Part shown: in pieces, positions 11,713 through 21,005 of the stretch
Numbering within the stretch: the stretch's first letter is position 1
Layout: each line of letters begins with the position of its first letter
The notes under the pieces: generated by a model
The model's input: the letters and a program-made list of their open reading frames with translations, nothing else
Told to the model about the DNA's origin: nothing
Database searches by the model: none
Assembly: GCF_000244755.1 (NCBI RefSeq)
Contig: NZ_AHOO02000013.1
Coordinates: forward strand, 124,001-188,000
Length of the DNA: 64,000 nucleotides
From: Leptospira licerasiae serovar Varillal str. VAR 010
GTDB lineage: Bacteria > Spirochaetota > Leptospiria > Leptospirales > Leptospiraceae
Direction: 5' to 3'
Translations under genes and position numbers: made by a program

Positions 11713-12185
11713 TATTCTTCTTCCCTTTCTCTATAACGGAATGCGACTCCTTCCAAAACTTTTGCATCCTTCGCGATCTCGGCCATGCTGGTTGTGTAAC
11801 CTTCGGTAGTGCCGGTTTGGAAAATAGTAGGAGGAACAGGAACCGTTCCTATATTTGCGAGATACATTCCGTCCATACCTCTATCAAAAAGTTCTTTCTT
11901 AATTTTTTCGTAATAGAACTTTTCTATCCTACCATCCCCGAAGTTCCTAACGATCACTCTTCCGTAAGTTTTGTAATTCCTGCGCTTGGGTGGATGTTTT
12001 AGTATCTCTATTTGCTCCCAACCCGGCTTATGAGAAACGAGCACAGTTTCTTTCTGGCTTCCCTCCTGGACAAATTCCACCGAAAAGCAGGAAACTAAGG
12101 TTAGGCAAGATAGCGCCAGGAGCCCCTTCCAAAACTGAATATTTATTCCGGGCCTAGAGCTAGTTAAAATGGGGAGAATTGCCAT
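11712..12185 (-). CDS. Putative lipoprotein
   Basis: The frame is open up to an ATG at 12242, but that leaves an unusual 50-residue extension. From the ATG at 12185 the protein has a 32-residue leader ending in the lipobox LTLVSC, with Cys33 as the lipidated residue. The GGGGAGGA just before that ATG is very close, so the start is uncertain. The mature part (about 125 aa) contains an alpha/beta pattern, KTYGRVIVRNFGDGRI followed by YYEKIKKELFDRGMDGMYL, reminiscent of small outer-membrane lipoproteins of unknown function. It is coupled to the gene downstream on the minus strand. Confidence 0.65.
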   Translation of the reverse strand: MAILPILTSSRPGINIQFWKGLLALSCLTLVSCFSVEFVQEGSQKETVLVSHKPGWEQIEILKHPPKRRNYKTYGRVIVRNFGDGRIEKFYYEKIKKELFDRGMDGMYLANIGTVPVPPTIFQTGTTEGYTTSMAEIAKDAKVLEGVAFRYREREEE

Positions 12186-12357
12186 TCCTCCCCATTCAAG
12201 AAGCGCACATTCCGTGGACAAGCGGTTTTTTTGCATAGCCAAAAGAGGGCTTTTCAGACTTGGATTTTTTTTATATACTCTCCCCGGATACCCGGTAAAT
12301 TCTCGCGAAATTCGGAACCTCGTTTAAGCTGGTTCCTCCGGGCCACCGAAAACTCGT

Positions 12358-13044
12358 ATGGAAGACATAGATCTCAAAAAACGCGCGAGAGAAAACGTTT
12401 TAAAAATAGGGTATTGTACTCTGGACGAGCTGGAAGAGAAGGTGAAAGCCTTTCGGGTGATGAACCAGAATGCCGCGAAGAAAAGATACCTTATTACTAG
12501 AGAACCTATTTCAGATTCATCCGGAAAAATTTTGGTTCCGAAAGCTGCAGAGATAGATATTTCCACGGCAAAATTACTCAGACGTCATTTTAAACCGACC
12601 AGCGAATTCAAAACTTTCCAACCTGACGAAGGGATTGTTATTATCTCCGACATGACTTCCGCAGAAGGTGTTTCCTTCACCATGGACATTGTGACCCAGA
12701 TCATGAACCTGGGCGGTGGAGCTTACGAAGGATTTATAGATCGAGTGGATAGTTTCGGAGACTTTATCAATCTACTTAAAAAGTCTTTATTTCCAAGACT
12801 GATCATTATTGGTTATATGCCTCAAGATAAGATCCAGGGTGAGTTATTAAATTTCGTTCGGGTGAAACGAGTCGATAACTATCTAAGAGCCATGGAGCTG
12901 ACTCACACCGCATTCAAACCTCAGGCTTATTTTCCTAAGATCCGTCAGATCGAAATTTCTCAAGAAGATCCTAAGTCTTGGGGACGTTTTGTCGTAGAGA
13001 TCGTAAGAGAATACACTAGACCTTATTTGTTAGAAGAAGTTTAA
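12358..13044 (+). CDS. Conserved unknown protein
   Basis: A 228-aa soluble protein I do not recognise. It has a charged helical N-terminus (residues 1-45), a middle part with alternating strands and helices ([21 protein letters not shown], then [17 protein letters not shown]), and a basic C-terminal helix region. No signal peptide, metal motif or nucleotide-binding motif is visible. The start is ATG 12358 without an obvious ribosome binding site. Downstream it is followed directly by a cluster of repeats. Confidence 0.7.
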   Translation: MEDIDLKKRARENVLKIGYCTLDELEEKVKAFRVMNQNAAKKRYLITREPISDSSGKILVPKAAEIDISTAKLLRRHFKPTSEFKTFQPDEGIVIISDMTSAEGVSFTMDIVTQIMNLGGGAYEGFIDRVDSFGDFINLLKKSLFPRLIIIGYMPQDKIQGELLNFVRVKRVDNYLRAMELTHTAFKPQAYFPKIRQIEISQEDPKSWGRFVVEIVREYTRPYLLEEV

Positions 13045-13437
13045 ACTTTTAAAATCCACGCGATGTTGGAGTTCCAACAAAAGGTGGGGCGGCTCTCGCT
13101 TCGCGAGACCAGGCTACTACGGGTTCGCGCATTCGCGCTCATCCGGCAAGCCGGACTGGCGCCCTTCGTATCCCTTCCGCAGCGACCCATAGGGAGCGAG
13201 GAAACGACCGCGTAAGCGAGTCGGTGCCGAAGGCCAAACGAGTGAATCGCTTTAATCAAAACCAATGGACTTAATCGAAAACCTAGCTTAACTCAATATC
13301 ATATATTTAACCGCAGTGAAAAGCCTCTGAGACCACGGAGCACACAGAGTTGAGAAAAATAACTTGTAACTTTTATTGTTTCAAGTAGTCTAAGAATATA
13401 AATCTAAGGTAGACCAAAAACAGGTTTAAGGACCCGA
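13045..13437. repeat. 393-bp intergenic region filled with repeats
   Basis: It holds three kinds of repeat. First, the 16-bp palindrome TGTTGGAGTTCCAACA at 13064-13079. Second, a GC-rich block at about 13081-13250 with tight hairpins: TCTCGC-ttc-GCGAGA (13093-13107) and TCCGGC-aa-GCCGGA (13142-13155). Third, a stretch at about 13310-13360 with CCACGGAGCACACAGAG, the same style as the repeats at 33950, 48017, 52150 and 58727. I see no gene in it. Confidence 0.75.
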
Positions 13438-14316
13438 ATGAGCACAATATCCGAAACAGTACTCGTGACCGGAGCTTCCGGCCATATGGGAAGAATTGTC
13501 CTAGAAGAATTATTAAAAAGAGGCCATAACAAGATCATTGCGACAACTCGAAAGCCTGAGTCTCTCGAAGACTTTGCAAAAAGGGGAGTTATAGTTCGAA
13601 AGGCAAGTTTTGACCATCCAACAAGTCTTGCCGCTGCATTTGCGGGCGCGGATCGGATCTTGATTATCAGCACCGACAATATCGGAAATCGTATCCCAGA
13701 ACATAGCGCCGCAGTAGATGCAGCGGTAAAAGTGGGAGCAAAACGGATTCTTTACACTTCTCTCACCAAGGCAGACGAGGTCCCGGTCACATTCGCTTTC
13801 GAACATGAAGGAACAGAAGAGAAGATCAAACAAAGCGGTCTTGCGTACACAATTCTTCGAAATAATCTATATTCAGATTATCTAATACCTAAGATCCAAC
13901 ATGCAGTAACAAGCGGTTCGATTTACGGTTCCGGGGGAGAAGGTGCCTGCGCCTATATTTCCAGAACGGACTGTGCAAAAGCGGCCGCAGCCGCTTTACT
14001 TTCCAATATCTCTGAAAATCAAATTTTAGAGATCAGCGGGCCAAAGGCTTGGACATACTCGGAACTTGCAAAATTCGTTTCCGAGTTAACTGGCGTATCC
14101 GTTTCCTATGTGGACATTCCTGCAGAAGAACTTTCTAAGGCCTTGGTCGGAGCGGGAGTTCCGAAGCCTATGGCGGATGCTCTGGCTTCTTTCGATGTGT
14201 CTATTCGAGAAGGTTATCTAAAAGATGTAAGTTCAGCTGTAAAAGATCTGACTGGAGAATCCCTTCAGGATGTGACTGCACTACTGAAAGAGAACAAATC
14301 TATTTTAGTCTCTTAA
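13438..14316 (+). CDS. NmrA/QOR2-type NAD(P)-binding oxidoreductase
   Basis: A 292-aa atypical short-chain dehydrogenase of the NmrA family, which includes NADPH:quinone oxidoreductase 2. The dinucleotide-binding loop GASGHMG is at residues 11-17. The rest follows the family: [25 protein letters not shown], then [12 protein letters not shown]. The typical SDR Tyr-x3-Lys is not evident, as expected for NmrA-like proteins. The substrate is unknown. It begins at ATG 13438 after the repeat region and its TAA overlaps the stop of the convergent minus-strand gene in a shared TTAA. Confidence 0.85.
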   Translation: MSTISETVLVTGASGHMGRIVLEELLKRGHNKIIATTRKPESLEDFAKRGVIVRKASFDHPTSLAAAFAGADRILIISTDNIGNRIPEHSAAVDAAVKVGAKRILYTSLTKADEVPVTFAFEHEGTEEKIKQSGLAYTILRNNLYSDYLIPKIQHAVTSGSIYGSGGEGACAYISRTDCAKAAAAALLSNISENQILEISGPKAWTYSELAKFVSELTGVSVSYVDIPAEELSKALVGAGVPKPMADALASFDVSIREGYLKDVSSAVKDLTGESLQDVTALLKENKSILVS

Positions 14317-16847
14317 ACTCGATAGAATTCCATATTTTCGCGTAAAGGGTCCGGAAGACTTCCTAACGCGTTGATGTACTTCTTGTATCTGTTTTCCAAC
14401 TCGGTAAACTTACGGGTGCGAATATTGACGAACCTGTTGTTGATCTCGCCAAATGCAGGCATTTTGGCGACCTTCTCTCGGATCGTTCTTGCGAAAGGAA
14501 TATGACGATAGAAAATTCCTCGGACTACTCGGTTTAATCTTTGTACACCTTCCGCTTCGTATTTGATCCAAAGCTGGTAATCGTTAGCAAAAATATCTCG
14601 TTCGTTCCGGAAACGTTTGAATTCAGCGGCTAACTTTTCTTTGATCTCTATGGAAAGATCTTTGTTCTTTTTGTAGAACTGAACATAGTCCATATAGTCC
14701 GCAGTGATGGACGGATTTCCCACGTTATTCCACTCAGGTCCTAAGATCGTTTTACAAAGTTCCCAACGGAATGCGGCAAACGCATCTATCAAAAGTGATT
14801 TGAGATCACCTTGTACAAAAATCGGAAGAACGATCCTACCTCTACTCTCTTTAGAGCCGGAACCTCTGTGGATAGAAAGCTCCTGCCACATCATGATCTT
14901 ACTACCGATGGAAGGAACAATTACGAAGTCCGGAACGATCGCTCTTTGAACGAACTCCTTATTAATCCCCATCTCGGGATTATTATAGATCACTTCTCGA
15001 TTGAATACGGAGAAGTCTACTGCCATGATATCGTGGATCGTATCAGTAAGCATCTTTTTGGTTACGTATGCTTTGCCCAGAGGGATTTGAGAATGATACT
15101 TTGTGAGGATTGGCAAGTAGGTTGCCAAGGAACCTGTAGTGAGTCGAACGTTTGCCTCATACATAGCGCCGAATTCGAATTTTAATCTGGCTTCGGGATT
15201 GTCTATGTCCGGAGGAAGGTCAGATTCTTTTTTGAATACAGCGTTTCGGTTGTCCATCTTGACTTTGTCGAAGAAGTTTTGGCCGAGCTCATCCAACGAA
15301 GTAGGGCATTCTCTTTTATAAATTTTTTCCAGCCATTCCGTTCCGTAATGGATAGGAATATCGGAAACAGAAGTGATCGCGTCCTTGAATGTGGACATGA
15401 ACACTAATTGGGAATCATCGAGCATAGTTTCGTCGAAGAATCCGTATTTCAACATCAGGTCCACGGGTTTTGGGACATTCTTTCCTGAGTTGACGTATTT
15501 TTGGAAACATGCAGCGTAAATATCGAAGTAAGTTTTTGTAATAGACCTTCTTAATTTACGAGTATCGTTGTCCGAATCCAATGGGTTCTTTAATGACTTG
15601 AGTTTTACCATCATCGCGGAAAACTCTTTGATCGCATCTCCTCCCATGCCGGAGAATTGGATGATCGTAGATGCAGAGTTTGCCAATTCTTTTCGAATTG
15701 CGGTCGCATCCGCAGAACCATCCACAGAAATTCCACTTCCGTTCGATGCTGCTTTTGCGGTCGGATTGGAAGCCTCGAATTTTTTGGCAAGGCCGACGGT
15801 CTTTTCTATAAACGGTTTAATATTAGGAGAAGGTCCTGGGATTGCAGAACCGAAAATTGCCTGATGGCCAGCAAGAGCCCTTTCTATTTTTTGGGAGACT
15901 ACTTGTAAAATAGGGACTACAAACTCGGGAGGAGCAGTTGCGTAACCGTTTGCCGCCATGTCTAGAATGAGGAAATATTTTTCGGTGAGGCTTTCCACGC
16001 CACCTAAAAGGAGGGAGAAGTTTTCATCCAACTCTTCTAATATACTTTTTGCATTTTCGGTAATATTATTCTGCACTCTTCCGAGTTTATCGCAGACATA
16101 GGAAACCATGCTTGGATCAGGAGCGAATAATTGTGCGAGAAGATTCGGGTCCGCTAAAATGATCTTACGGACAAAATTGAATTCTCCGTCTTGGAATTCT
16201 ATTTCTTCGGGATAATATTTTACCAGAAGCTGCGAATGATCTTCTTCCACATAATTTGCGGTCGGTCTTTCGGGAAGGATCCCGCCATTATCGAAATAAT
16301 GTTTTAAATTTTCACGAGCAAGTCTTAAGACAGGGTCCACAATTTCAGAACTTGGATCCGCAATAGGTTGCCCAGGTTTGATATCCGGAAAAACACTCGG
16401 GTTGAATTGATAGTATAGAAGAGAAAGATTATCGTTTGTCTTTCCCATATCCGAAGCGATCTTTCTGAGCTGGTTCACTCTTTTGAAAGATTCGGTGATC
16501 TCTCTTAAGAGGGAACGACCCACCATGATCCCCAAAGAACTTCTGGCAGCGAGAGAACGACCCACGGTAGACTGGGACATAACATATGTGGAGAGCACGC
16601 AATCTTGTTCAGCAACAATTGTGAAAGGATAACGTCCGCTGCCGAAAAGTGCGGATGCGCCTGGAGTCAAATTGGAACCCGAAATTTTGAACAACTCCAG
16701 TTTTCTGCCGCCGGGCGCTTCTACCAAATAACGCAATGCTCCACTATGCAATACGTTGAGGGAATTCGCGGCGCTTCCTTCCGGAAATAAAACCGTTCCG
16801 GCTTTGACTGTTACTTTTTGATTTGGTACGCTTGTATCTAATGCCAT
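14313..16847 (-). CDS. Large protein with an N-terminal cyclic-nucleotide-binding-like domain
   Basis: An 844-aa soluble protein. Residues about 10-120 fit the CAP_ED/cNMP-binding fold ([28 protein letters not shown]). The phosphate-binding cassette reads [17 protein letters not shown], so the usual Glu of the G-E-x-A-L motif is replaced by Ala, although an Arg remains; cAMP binding is therefore doubtful. The remaining 720 residues are largely helical with no domain I recognise and no DNA-binding helix-turn-helix, so it is not a Crp-type regulator. It is transcribed divergently from the NamZ-like gene. The same window encodes an adenylate cyclase at 3709. Confidence 0.75.
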   Translation of the reverse strand: MALDTSVPNQKVTVKAGTVLFPEGSAANSLNVLHSGALRYLVEAPGGRKLELFKISGSNLTPGASALFGSGRYPFTIVAEQDCVLSTYVMSQSTVGRSLAARSSLGIMVGRSLLREITESFKRVNQLRKIASDMGKTNDNLSLLYYQFNPSVFPDIKPGQPIADPSSEIVDPVLRLARENLKHYFDNGGILPERPTANYVEEDHSQLLVKYYPEEIEFQDGEFNFVRKIILADPNLLAQLFAPDPSMVSYVCDKLGRVQNNITENAKSILEELDENFSLLLGGVESLTEKYFLILDMAANGYATAPPEFVVPILQVVSQKIERALAGHQAIFGSAIPGPSPNIKPFIEKTVGLAKKFEASNPTAKAASNGSGISVDGSADATAIRKELANSASTIIQFSGMGGDAIKEFSAMMVKLKSLKNPLDSDNDTRKLRRSITKTYFDIYAACFQKYVNSGKNVPKPVDLMLKYGFFDETMLDDSQLVFMSTFKDAITSVSDIPIHYGTEWLEKIYKRECPTSLDELGQNFFDKVKMDNRNAVFKKESDLPPDIDNPEARLKFEFGAMYEANVRLTTGSLATYLPILTKYHSQIPLGKAYVTKKMLTDTIHDIMAVDFSVFNREVIYNNPEMGINKEFVQRAIVPDFVIVPSIGSKIMMWQELSIHRGSGSKESRGRIVLPIFVQGDLKSLLIDAFAAFRWELCKTILGPEWNNVGNPSITADYMDYVQFYKKNKDLSIEIKEKLAAEFKRFRNERDIFANDYQLWIKYEAEGVQRLNRVVRGIFYRHIPFARTIREKVAKMPAFGEINNRFVNIRTRKFTELENRYKKYINALGSLPDPLRENMEFYRV

Positions 16848-16906
16848 ACGATCGCTGTTGGGGCAAATTAAGAAGAAAACTATCCTTCCCTAAGAATGGA
16901 AACTCT

Positions 16907-16928
16907 TTTTTAGAGGATTCTCTAAAAA
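16907..16928. promoter_or_regulatory. Palindrome in a divergent promoter region
   Basis: TTTTTAGAG (16907-16915) and CTCTAAAAA (16920-16928) are perfect inverted arms around a 4-base centre. They lie in the 176-bp gap between the divergent cNMP-like gene and the NamZ-like gene. Because both genes point away, this is better read as an operator candidate than as a terminator. Confidence 0.35.
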
Positions 16929-17023
16929 GGACCTTGCGGATGAGGCAAAAGATTTCCAAGAAGAAGGCGGCAATATAGTCCTGCTTGACTCCTGAACTTT
17001 CCCGGAAATAACCTCTTTAGAAA

Positions 17024-18160
17024 ATGAAAAAAAGCAAAATTCTCTCCGATGCAAAATCTATCGGAATGCTTACCAATCAGAGCGCATATGGTTGGAGAGG
17101 CGACTATCATTTCAGGGTCATACAGAAAGAATACGGACTCAAGAAACTATTTTTGCCTGAGCATGGATTATTTGCAGAGCTACAAGATCAGGTCTCGGGA
17201 AACGGACTCATCTACGACTTAGGAGAAACCGAAGTCCTGAATTTGTACGGAGATACCGAACAAAGTCTCGCTCCCGCAGAGGAAGTTTTATCCGACCTGG
17301 ACGCATTGATCATAGATATCAGAGATGTAGGCGCTCGCTATTATACATTTTTGACTACTGCTTTGTATGCGATGCAAGCGGCAGATCGACTTGCTAAAAA
17401 AGGAAAACCAAAACCTCGCATCTTAGTCTCGAACGCAAAAAATCCCGCAGGCTCCAAGATAGAAGGTTCTCCCTTGGAAAAAAAATTTTCATCATTCGTA
17501 GGTGTGGAAGGTACGCTGCACCGACATGGTCTCTCCGCCGCGGGCCTTTTAGAATACTATAAGGATAAATTTAATCTGGATCTGGAACTTTATCGATTGG
17601 ATCTATATTCCAAAAGAAGTTCCGAATTTTTATGGGTACCGCCATCTCCTAATATTCCTGCTCAAACAACATGTTACGTATACACTGGACTTTGTCTTTT
17701 AGAAGGGACAAATCTTTCGGAAGGAAGAGGGACTACTCGACCGTTTGAAACGTTCGGTGCGCCTTATATCAACGATCTAGACAGATCACTTTTGGAAAAA
17801 CTGCAAGAAAAGCAAAAAGGGATTTTTAGGCTCAGGCCTTTGAAGTTTATTCCAACATTTCATAAACATGCAGGAAAAGTTTGCGGAGGTTACCAAATCC
17901 TATTGGATAAACCTAAAAAATTCCATAGCTTATTATTCGGATTACTTCTTATCCGCACTCTCAGAGAATTTTATCCGGACCAGTTTGAATTCCTACAAGG
18001 ACCTTATGAATTTAGATCGGATCTGCCCGCGATCCAACTTTTGGTAGGAGACCAGTATTTATTGGACTATCTGGATGGAAAAAGGTCTTATTCGGAAATA
18101 CAAGATTATCTGGAAGACGCGGAAAGAAAATGGAAGAAGGTCACGAAGAATTTTAACTGA
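17024..18160 (+). CDS. NamZ-like (DUF1343) exo-beta-N-acetylmuramidase family protein
   Basis: A 378-aa DUF1343 protein; characterised members (NamZ) remove terminal N-acetylmuramic acid from peptidoglycan fragments. The family motifs follow in order: [56 protein letters not shown] and [16 protein letters not shown]. No signal peptide is visible at the chosen ATG, so the protein would be cytoplasmic and suited to recycling of imported fragments unless the start is wrong. A palindromic hairpin at 18171 follows the stop. Confidence 0.88.
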   Translation: MKKSKILSDAKSIGMLTNQSAYGWRGDYHFRVIQKEYGLKKLFLPEHGLFAELQDQVSGNGLIYDLGETEVLNLYGDTEQSLAPAEEVLSDLDALIIDIRDVGARYYTFLTTALYAMQAADRLAKKGKPKPRILVSNAKNPAGSKIEGSPLEKKFSSFVGVEGTLHRHGLSAAGLLEYYKDKFNLDLELYRLDLYSKRSSEFLWVPPSPNIPAQTTCYVYTGLCLLEGTNLSEGRGTTRPFETFGAPYINDLDRSLLEKLQEKQKGIFRLRPLKFIPTFHKHAGKVCGGYQILLDKPKKFHSLLFGLLLIRTLREFYPDQFEFLQGPYEFRSDLPAIQLLVGDQYLLDYLDGKRSYSEIQDYLEDAERKWKKVTKNFN

Positions 18161-18170
18161 AAGAAGAATG

Positions 18171-18192
18171 CGTTGTAGGAATTCCTACAACG
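18171..18192. terminator. Perfect 22-bp palindrome between convergent genes
   Basis: The arms CGTTGTAGGAA (18171-18181) and TTCCTACAACG (18182-18192) are exact complements, with no spacer, in the 37-bp gap between the convergent NamZ-like gene and the 78-aa gene. It could act as a bidirectional terminator or processing hairpin, although no long T run follows. The core resembles the TGTTGGAGTTCCTACA palindrome found in other gaps of this window. Confidence 0.5.
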
Positions 18193-18197
18193 TTTAG

Positions 18198-18434
18198 TCA
18201 AACCGGAAGCCTAGAAAATTCTGCCTTTAATTTTTGCAAATCTCCCAAAAGATCGTTAGGCGCAGGACGGATATTTTTTGCCAACTGAAGGGCGTTTTCG
18301 ATCAGATCTAATATCAGCTTTTTCTCGGTTGTAGCCCTGATCTTAGGCATATGGCTCCAATCCTTTTTGAATAGGGAAGCTTTTTCATCTACGATGGCGA
18401 CTATTTTGTTTAATGCTTGGATCTCTTCGTTCAT
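18198..18434 (-). CDS. Small unknown helical protein
   Basis: A 78-aa, probably all-helical cytoplasmic protein (for example LDLIENALQLAKN). No motif or family is recognised. It begins at ATG 18434, 6 bases after the stop of the membrane protein gene upstream on the same strand, so the two are probably co-transcribed. No clear Shine-Dalgarno sequence is visible, but close spacing may allow coupling. Confidence 0.6.
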   Translation of the reverse strand: MNEEIQALNKIVAIVDEKASLFKKDWSHMPKIRATTEKKLILDLIENALQLAKNIRPAPNDLLGDLQKLKAEFSRLPV

Positions 18435-18440
18435 AATGTC

Positions 18441-19034
18441 TCAAAAATTAGGAATTTCTAATGAAATGTTTTCGTCTTTCCGCAGAATTTCCGCATGAAA
18501 GGATCTTTTCTTTCCGCCTTGGAATACATTAGTAATATTATTCAAAATTGATTTTTCTTGTGTTTTACAATCAGGAGGAAAATTAGCGAGAAGCCGAGAG
18601 GAAATTTCGTACCGGAAAAAATTCGTACTTCCGGGAGCTAAATTTTTGGACTCTAAGGCCCAAGAATCTTCTAAACAATTCAGATCACCGCTTTTTATAT
18701 AAACTCGTATCTTATCTTCCGTATTCGGAAATGATAAATTTTCCGTTCCCTTATTTTTCAAAAAAAGAAAGAAGATGGGAAAGTCCTTTGAATTCTCTTT
18801 ACTGGAAGAAAGTCTATAACTCACAAAACCCGAAGAAATTTCTTTAGATTCCGTTTGGCCTGAAAAAGCGAGAGGATTCAAAAGTTTGGCCACCACGGAA
18901 AAGATGAATAGTAATAGTATAACGTCGAAAAATAGGATCAACTTGGAACGGTTATTTGATTTGCCAGCTTCCTTACTTTTACGCAAGAAATCTTGGAATT
19001 CTTCCGGAGAGCGGGAGTGATAACCTTTACTCAT
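18441..19034 (-). CDS. Unknown single-pass membrane protein
   Basis: The frame is open from 19100, but the ATG at 19034 (MSKGYHSRSPEEF) has an AGGA about 10 bases upstream and gives a sensible N-terminus, so I chose it (197 aa). A short charged cytoplasmic segment precedes one hydrophobic helix (LILFFDVILLLFIFSVVAKLL, about residues 31-50, slightly shortened here by family uncertainty), and the remaining 140 residues would be periplasmic with a beta-rich look. Function unknown. It is paired with the 78-aa gene downstream. Confidence 0.65.
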   Translation of the reverse strand: MSKGYHSRSPEEFQDFLRKSKEAGKSNNRSKLILFFDVILLLFIFSVVAKLLNPLAFSGQTESKEISSGFVSYRLSSSKENSKDFPIFFLFLKNKGTENLSFPNTEDKIRVYIKSGDLNCLEDSWALESKNLAPGSTNFFRYEISSRLLANFPPDCKTQEKSILNNITNVFQGGKKRSFHAEILRKDENISLEIPNF

Positions 19035-19161
19035 TTTAGATGTTCCTAGGTCCTTTTTCCATAGATTACTTTCTCCTAGAAAAGATTGCAAGCATTCCAT
19101 TGTTAATGATTCTGTTGCATTACTTGTAGAAATCGTGCATACTTAGTCCCAGGAGTTTATC

Positions 19162-19788
19162 ATGGATATCGTAAAAGGAACAGATGCGACCATTCTTTTC
19201 GATGGTAAAAAATGTATTCATTCTAGAAATTGTGTGCTGAGTAGACCTGACGTATTCGTGCCGAATGTAGAAGGGGACTGGATCTATCCGGACAAAGCAA
19301 GTGTGGAAGAGATAAAATCTTTAGCTTTGAATTGTCCATCGGGTGCGATCCGTTTTGAGTCGAATGATCCTTCTTTCAAAGAAACTGCTCCACCTGTCAA
19401 TGTTCTGAGAGTGAGAGAGAATGGGCCTCTTGCGATCCATGCCGATATTGAGTTAGAAGGTGTAGAAAAACAATATAGACTCACACTTTGCAGATGCGGA
19501 GCTTCTACTCATAAACCATTTTGTGACGCAACCCATGTGAGCGTAGGATTTACTGCAACTGGGGAACCTGCTGTCAATGAGTCCGATCCTTTGCCTGTTC
19601 GGAATGGAATTTTAAAAATAGACCCCACTAAAAACGGTCCTTTGAAAGTGAGCGGAAACTTAGAAATTTGTTCTGGGACTGGAAAGGTAACAAATAGAAC
19701 CACCGAAACATATCTTTGTCGCTGCGGTGGTTCTTCAAATAAGCCTTATTGCGATGGGACTCATCGCAAGATCAAATTTAGATCGTAG
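19162..19788 (+). CDS. Ferredoxin-like and double CDGSH iron-sulfur protein
   Basis: A 208-aa iron-sulfur protein built from three metal sites. Residues 1-66 form a mono-cluster ferredoxin-like domain (Fer4_19 type) with C18, C24 and C58. Two CDGSH zinc-finger-type [2Fe-2S] sites follow: C110/C112/C121/H125 in CRCGASTHKPFCDATH and C186/C188/C197/H201 in CRCGGSSNKPYCDGTH. The 3Cys-1His ligand set is complete in both. Such proteins are thought to handle electrons or iron-sulfur clusters in the cytoplasm. It starts at ATG 19162 after CAGGAG and is transcribed alone. Confidence 0.9.
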   Translation: MDIVKGTDATILFDGKKCIHSRNCVLSRPDVFVPNVEGDWIYPDKASVEEIKSLALNCPSGAIRFESNDPSFKETAPPVNVLRVRENGPLAIHADIELEGVEKQYRLTLCRCGASTHKPFCDATHVSVGFTATGEPAVNESDPLPVRNGILKIDPTKNGPLKVSGNLEICSGTGKVTNRTTETYLCRCGGSSNKPYCDGTHRKIKFRS

Positions 19789-19960
19789 CTACCTATTATT
19801 TATAGATTACACATTTCCTTAAGCTTGTTCAAATTTTCCTTTTTGATCGACCTACATTCTTTTCTGTTTATGTCTTCGACAAAGATTTAAACGCCAATCC
19901 AAGCGGGGGCAGGTGCTAGTCATCAACTTGGATTGACTTTTAAATTCTAATCAAAATGAA

Positions 19961-20773
19961 TTAAGGTTTCGTACACTGATATAATTTTCCGCGAGCACAA
20001 CATTTTTTATTAGGAGAAGAATCCGAGCTGGTTTGTGTGCATTCGTTTTCATTAGCCGTACATACACCTGCTGTTGTTGGGAATACCGCTGTGGCGGGTG
20101 ATTTTTTTAGAGTAAACTGAGTTCCAGAATCTTGTCCTGTAGAGGAACCGAAGCAATATCCTGTGATTAAGTTATTTAAACCTTTAAAATAAAGTAAAAC
20201 CCAAGCCTTTCCGCCACTACTTTGTATTTCGGTAGCGCAATCCTGAGGAGAATTGAGATATCCTAGTAAATATCCGATACCAGTATATGCCTTTCCCATT
20301 TCAAGAGTGGAGGTGTTTGGATTTCCACCTATATTAAAAGAATTCGGATCGACACATGCCTTTAATGCGCCTTTCTTTTCGAAAACACGTTCTGTGTAAT
20401 CCACATTATCAAAATAAGATTCCCATTGTATCGGATTAGAAAGTCTTGAGTAATGCAGACAAAGTGGATAAGGTTTGTCATGGATATTGCCATGACTATC
20501 CGTCGCATGCCTTGTTCCGTTTGAAAACCAAAAAGCAATACAATTGGAATCATCTGCACAAAGTTGTTTGCAATTTGCGCCCGTTGTAACAGTATTTAGC
20601 GATTGATTTGAATTACTATATCCTGTTGGATAATCTTCACCGTCTTTTATCGTCAGGTTAGTCCATATGTAGTCGTCCGCGTCCGCAAAGGTCGGACTCG
20701 TAACCATACAAAATAGGATGAAAAGCAGAAAGCTGAAAAACAAATCCCTCGATCTCAAACCATTTTTATTCAT
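19961..20773 (-). CDS. Secreted cysteine-rich protein with PAN-like segment
   Basis: A 270-aa protein with a clear signal peptide (basic start, hydrophobic core FFSFLLFILFCMV, cleavage probably after TFA near residue 31). A segment near residue 66 (NCKQLCADDSNCIAFWFS) has the Cys spacing seen in PAN/apple domains, which bind proteins or sugars. More cysteines appear later (DCATEIQSSGG, GVCTANENEC, KKCCARGKLYQC), suggesting disulfide bonds in an exported protein. No lipobox is seen. The role is unknown. The gene stands alone, with 172 bp and 232 bp of gap on either side. Confidence 0.75.
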   Translation of the reverse strand: MNKNGLRSRDLFFSFLLFILFCMVTSPTFADADDYIWTNLTIKDGEDYPTGYSNSNQSLNTVTTGANCKQLCADDSNCIAFWFSNGTRHATDSHGNIHDKPYPLCLHYSRLSNPIQWESYFDNVDYTERVFEKKGALKACVDPNSFNIGGNPNTSTLEMGKAYTGIGYLLGYLNSPQDCATEIQSSGGKAWVLLYFKGLNNLITGYCFGSSTGQDSGTQFTLKKSPATAVFPTTAGVCTANENECTQTSSDSSPNKKCCARGKLYQCTKP

Positions 20774-21005
20774 TTATTCTCCTGCCGATTAGATGTTCTT
20801 TTTCAATTGATCTGAGCCAGGGAAACATCATCTCGGTTTTTTATTATTTGAATCAAGAGGACATTTATCTCATAGCATGAATATTTTGTCACTTTGATAA
20901 TGGTGTAATTTTTTATCTAAGACGGAGAATGTCGCATTCGGTAAGCGGATTGAGAATTATAACGGTTATTTAGGTTGCTTGAGTGGAATTTTATATGAGT
21001 TTTCT

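Noticed and set aside
13081..13250. tmRNA, SRP RNA or RNase P RNA
   Set aside because: smpB is nearby in the window, but none of the hallmark sequences (tag peptide and tRNA-like ends, SRP loop, P4 helix) is seen.
13041..13265. 74-codon minus-strand frame in the GC-rich hairpin block
   Set aside because: Made of inverted repeats, no ribosome binding site, no protein-like pattern.
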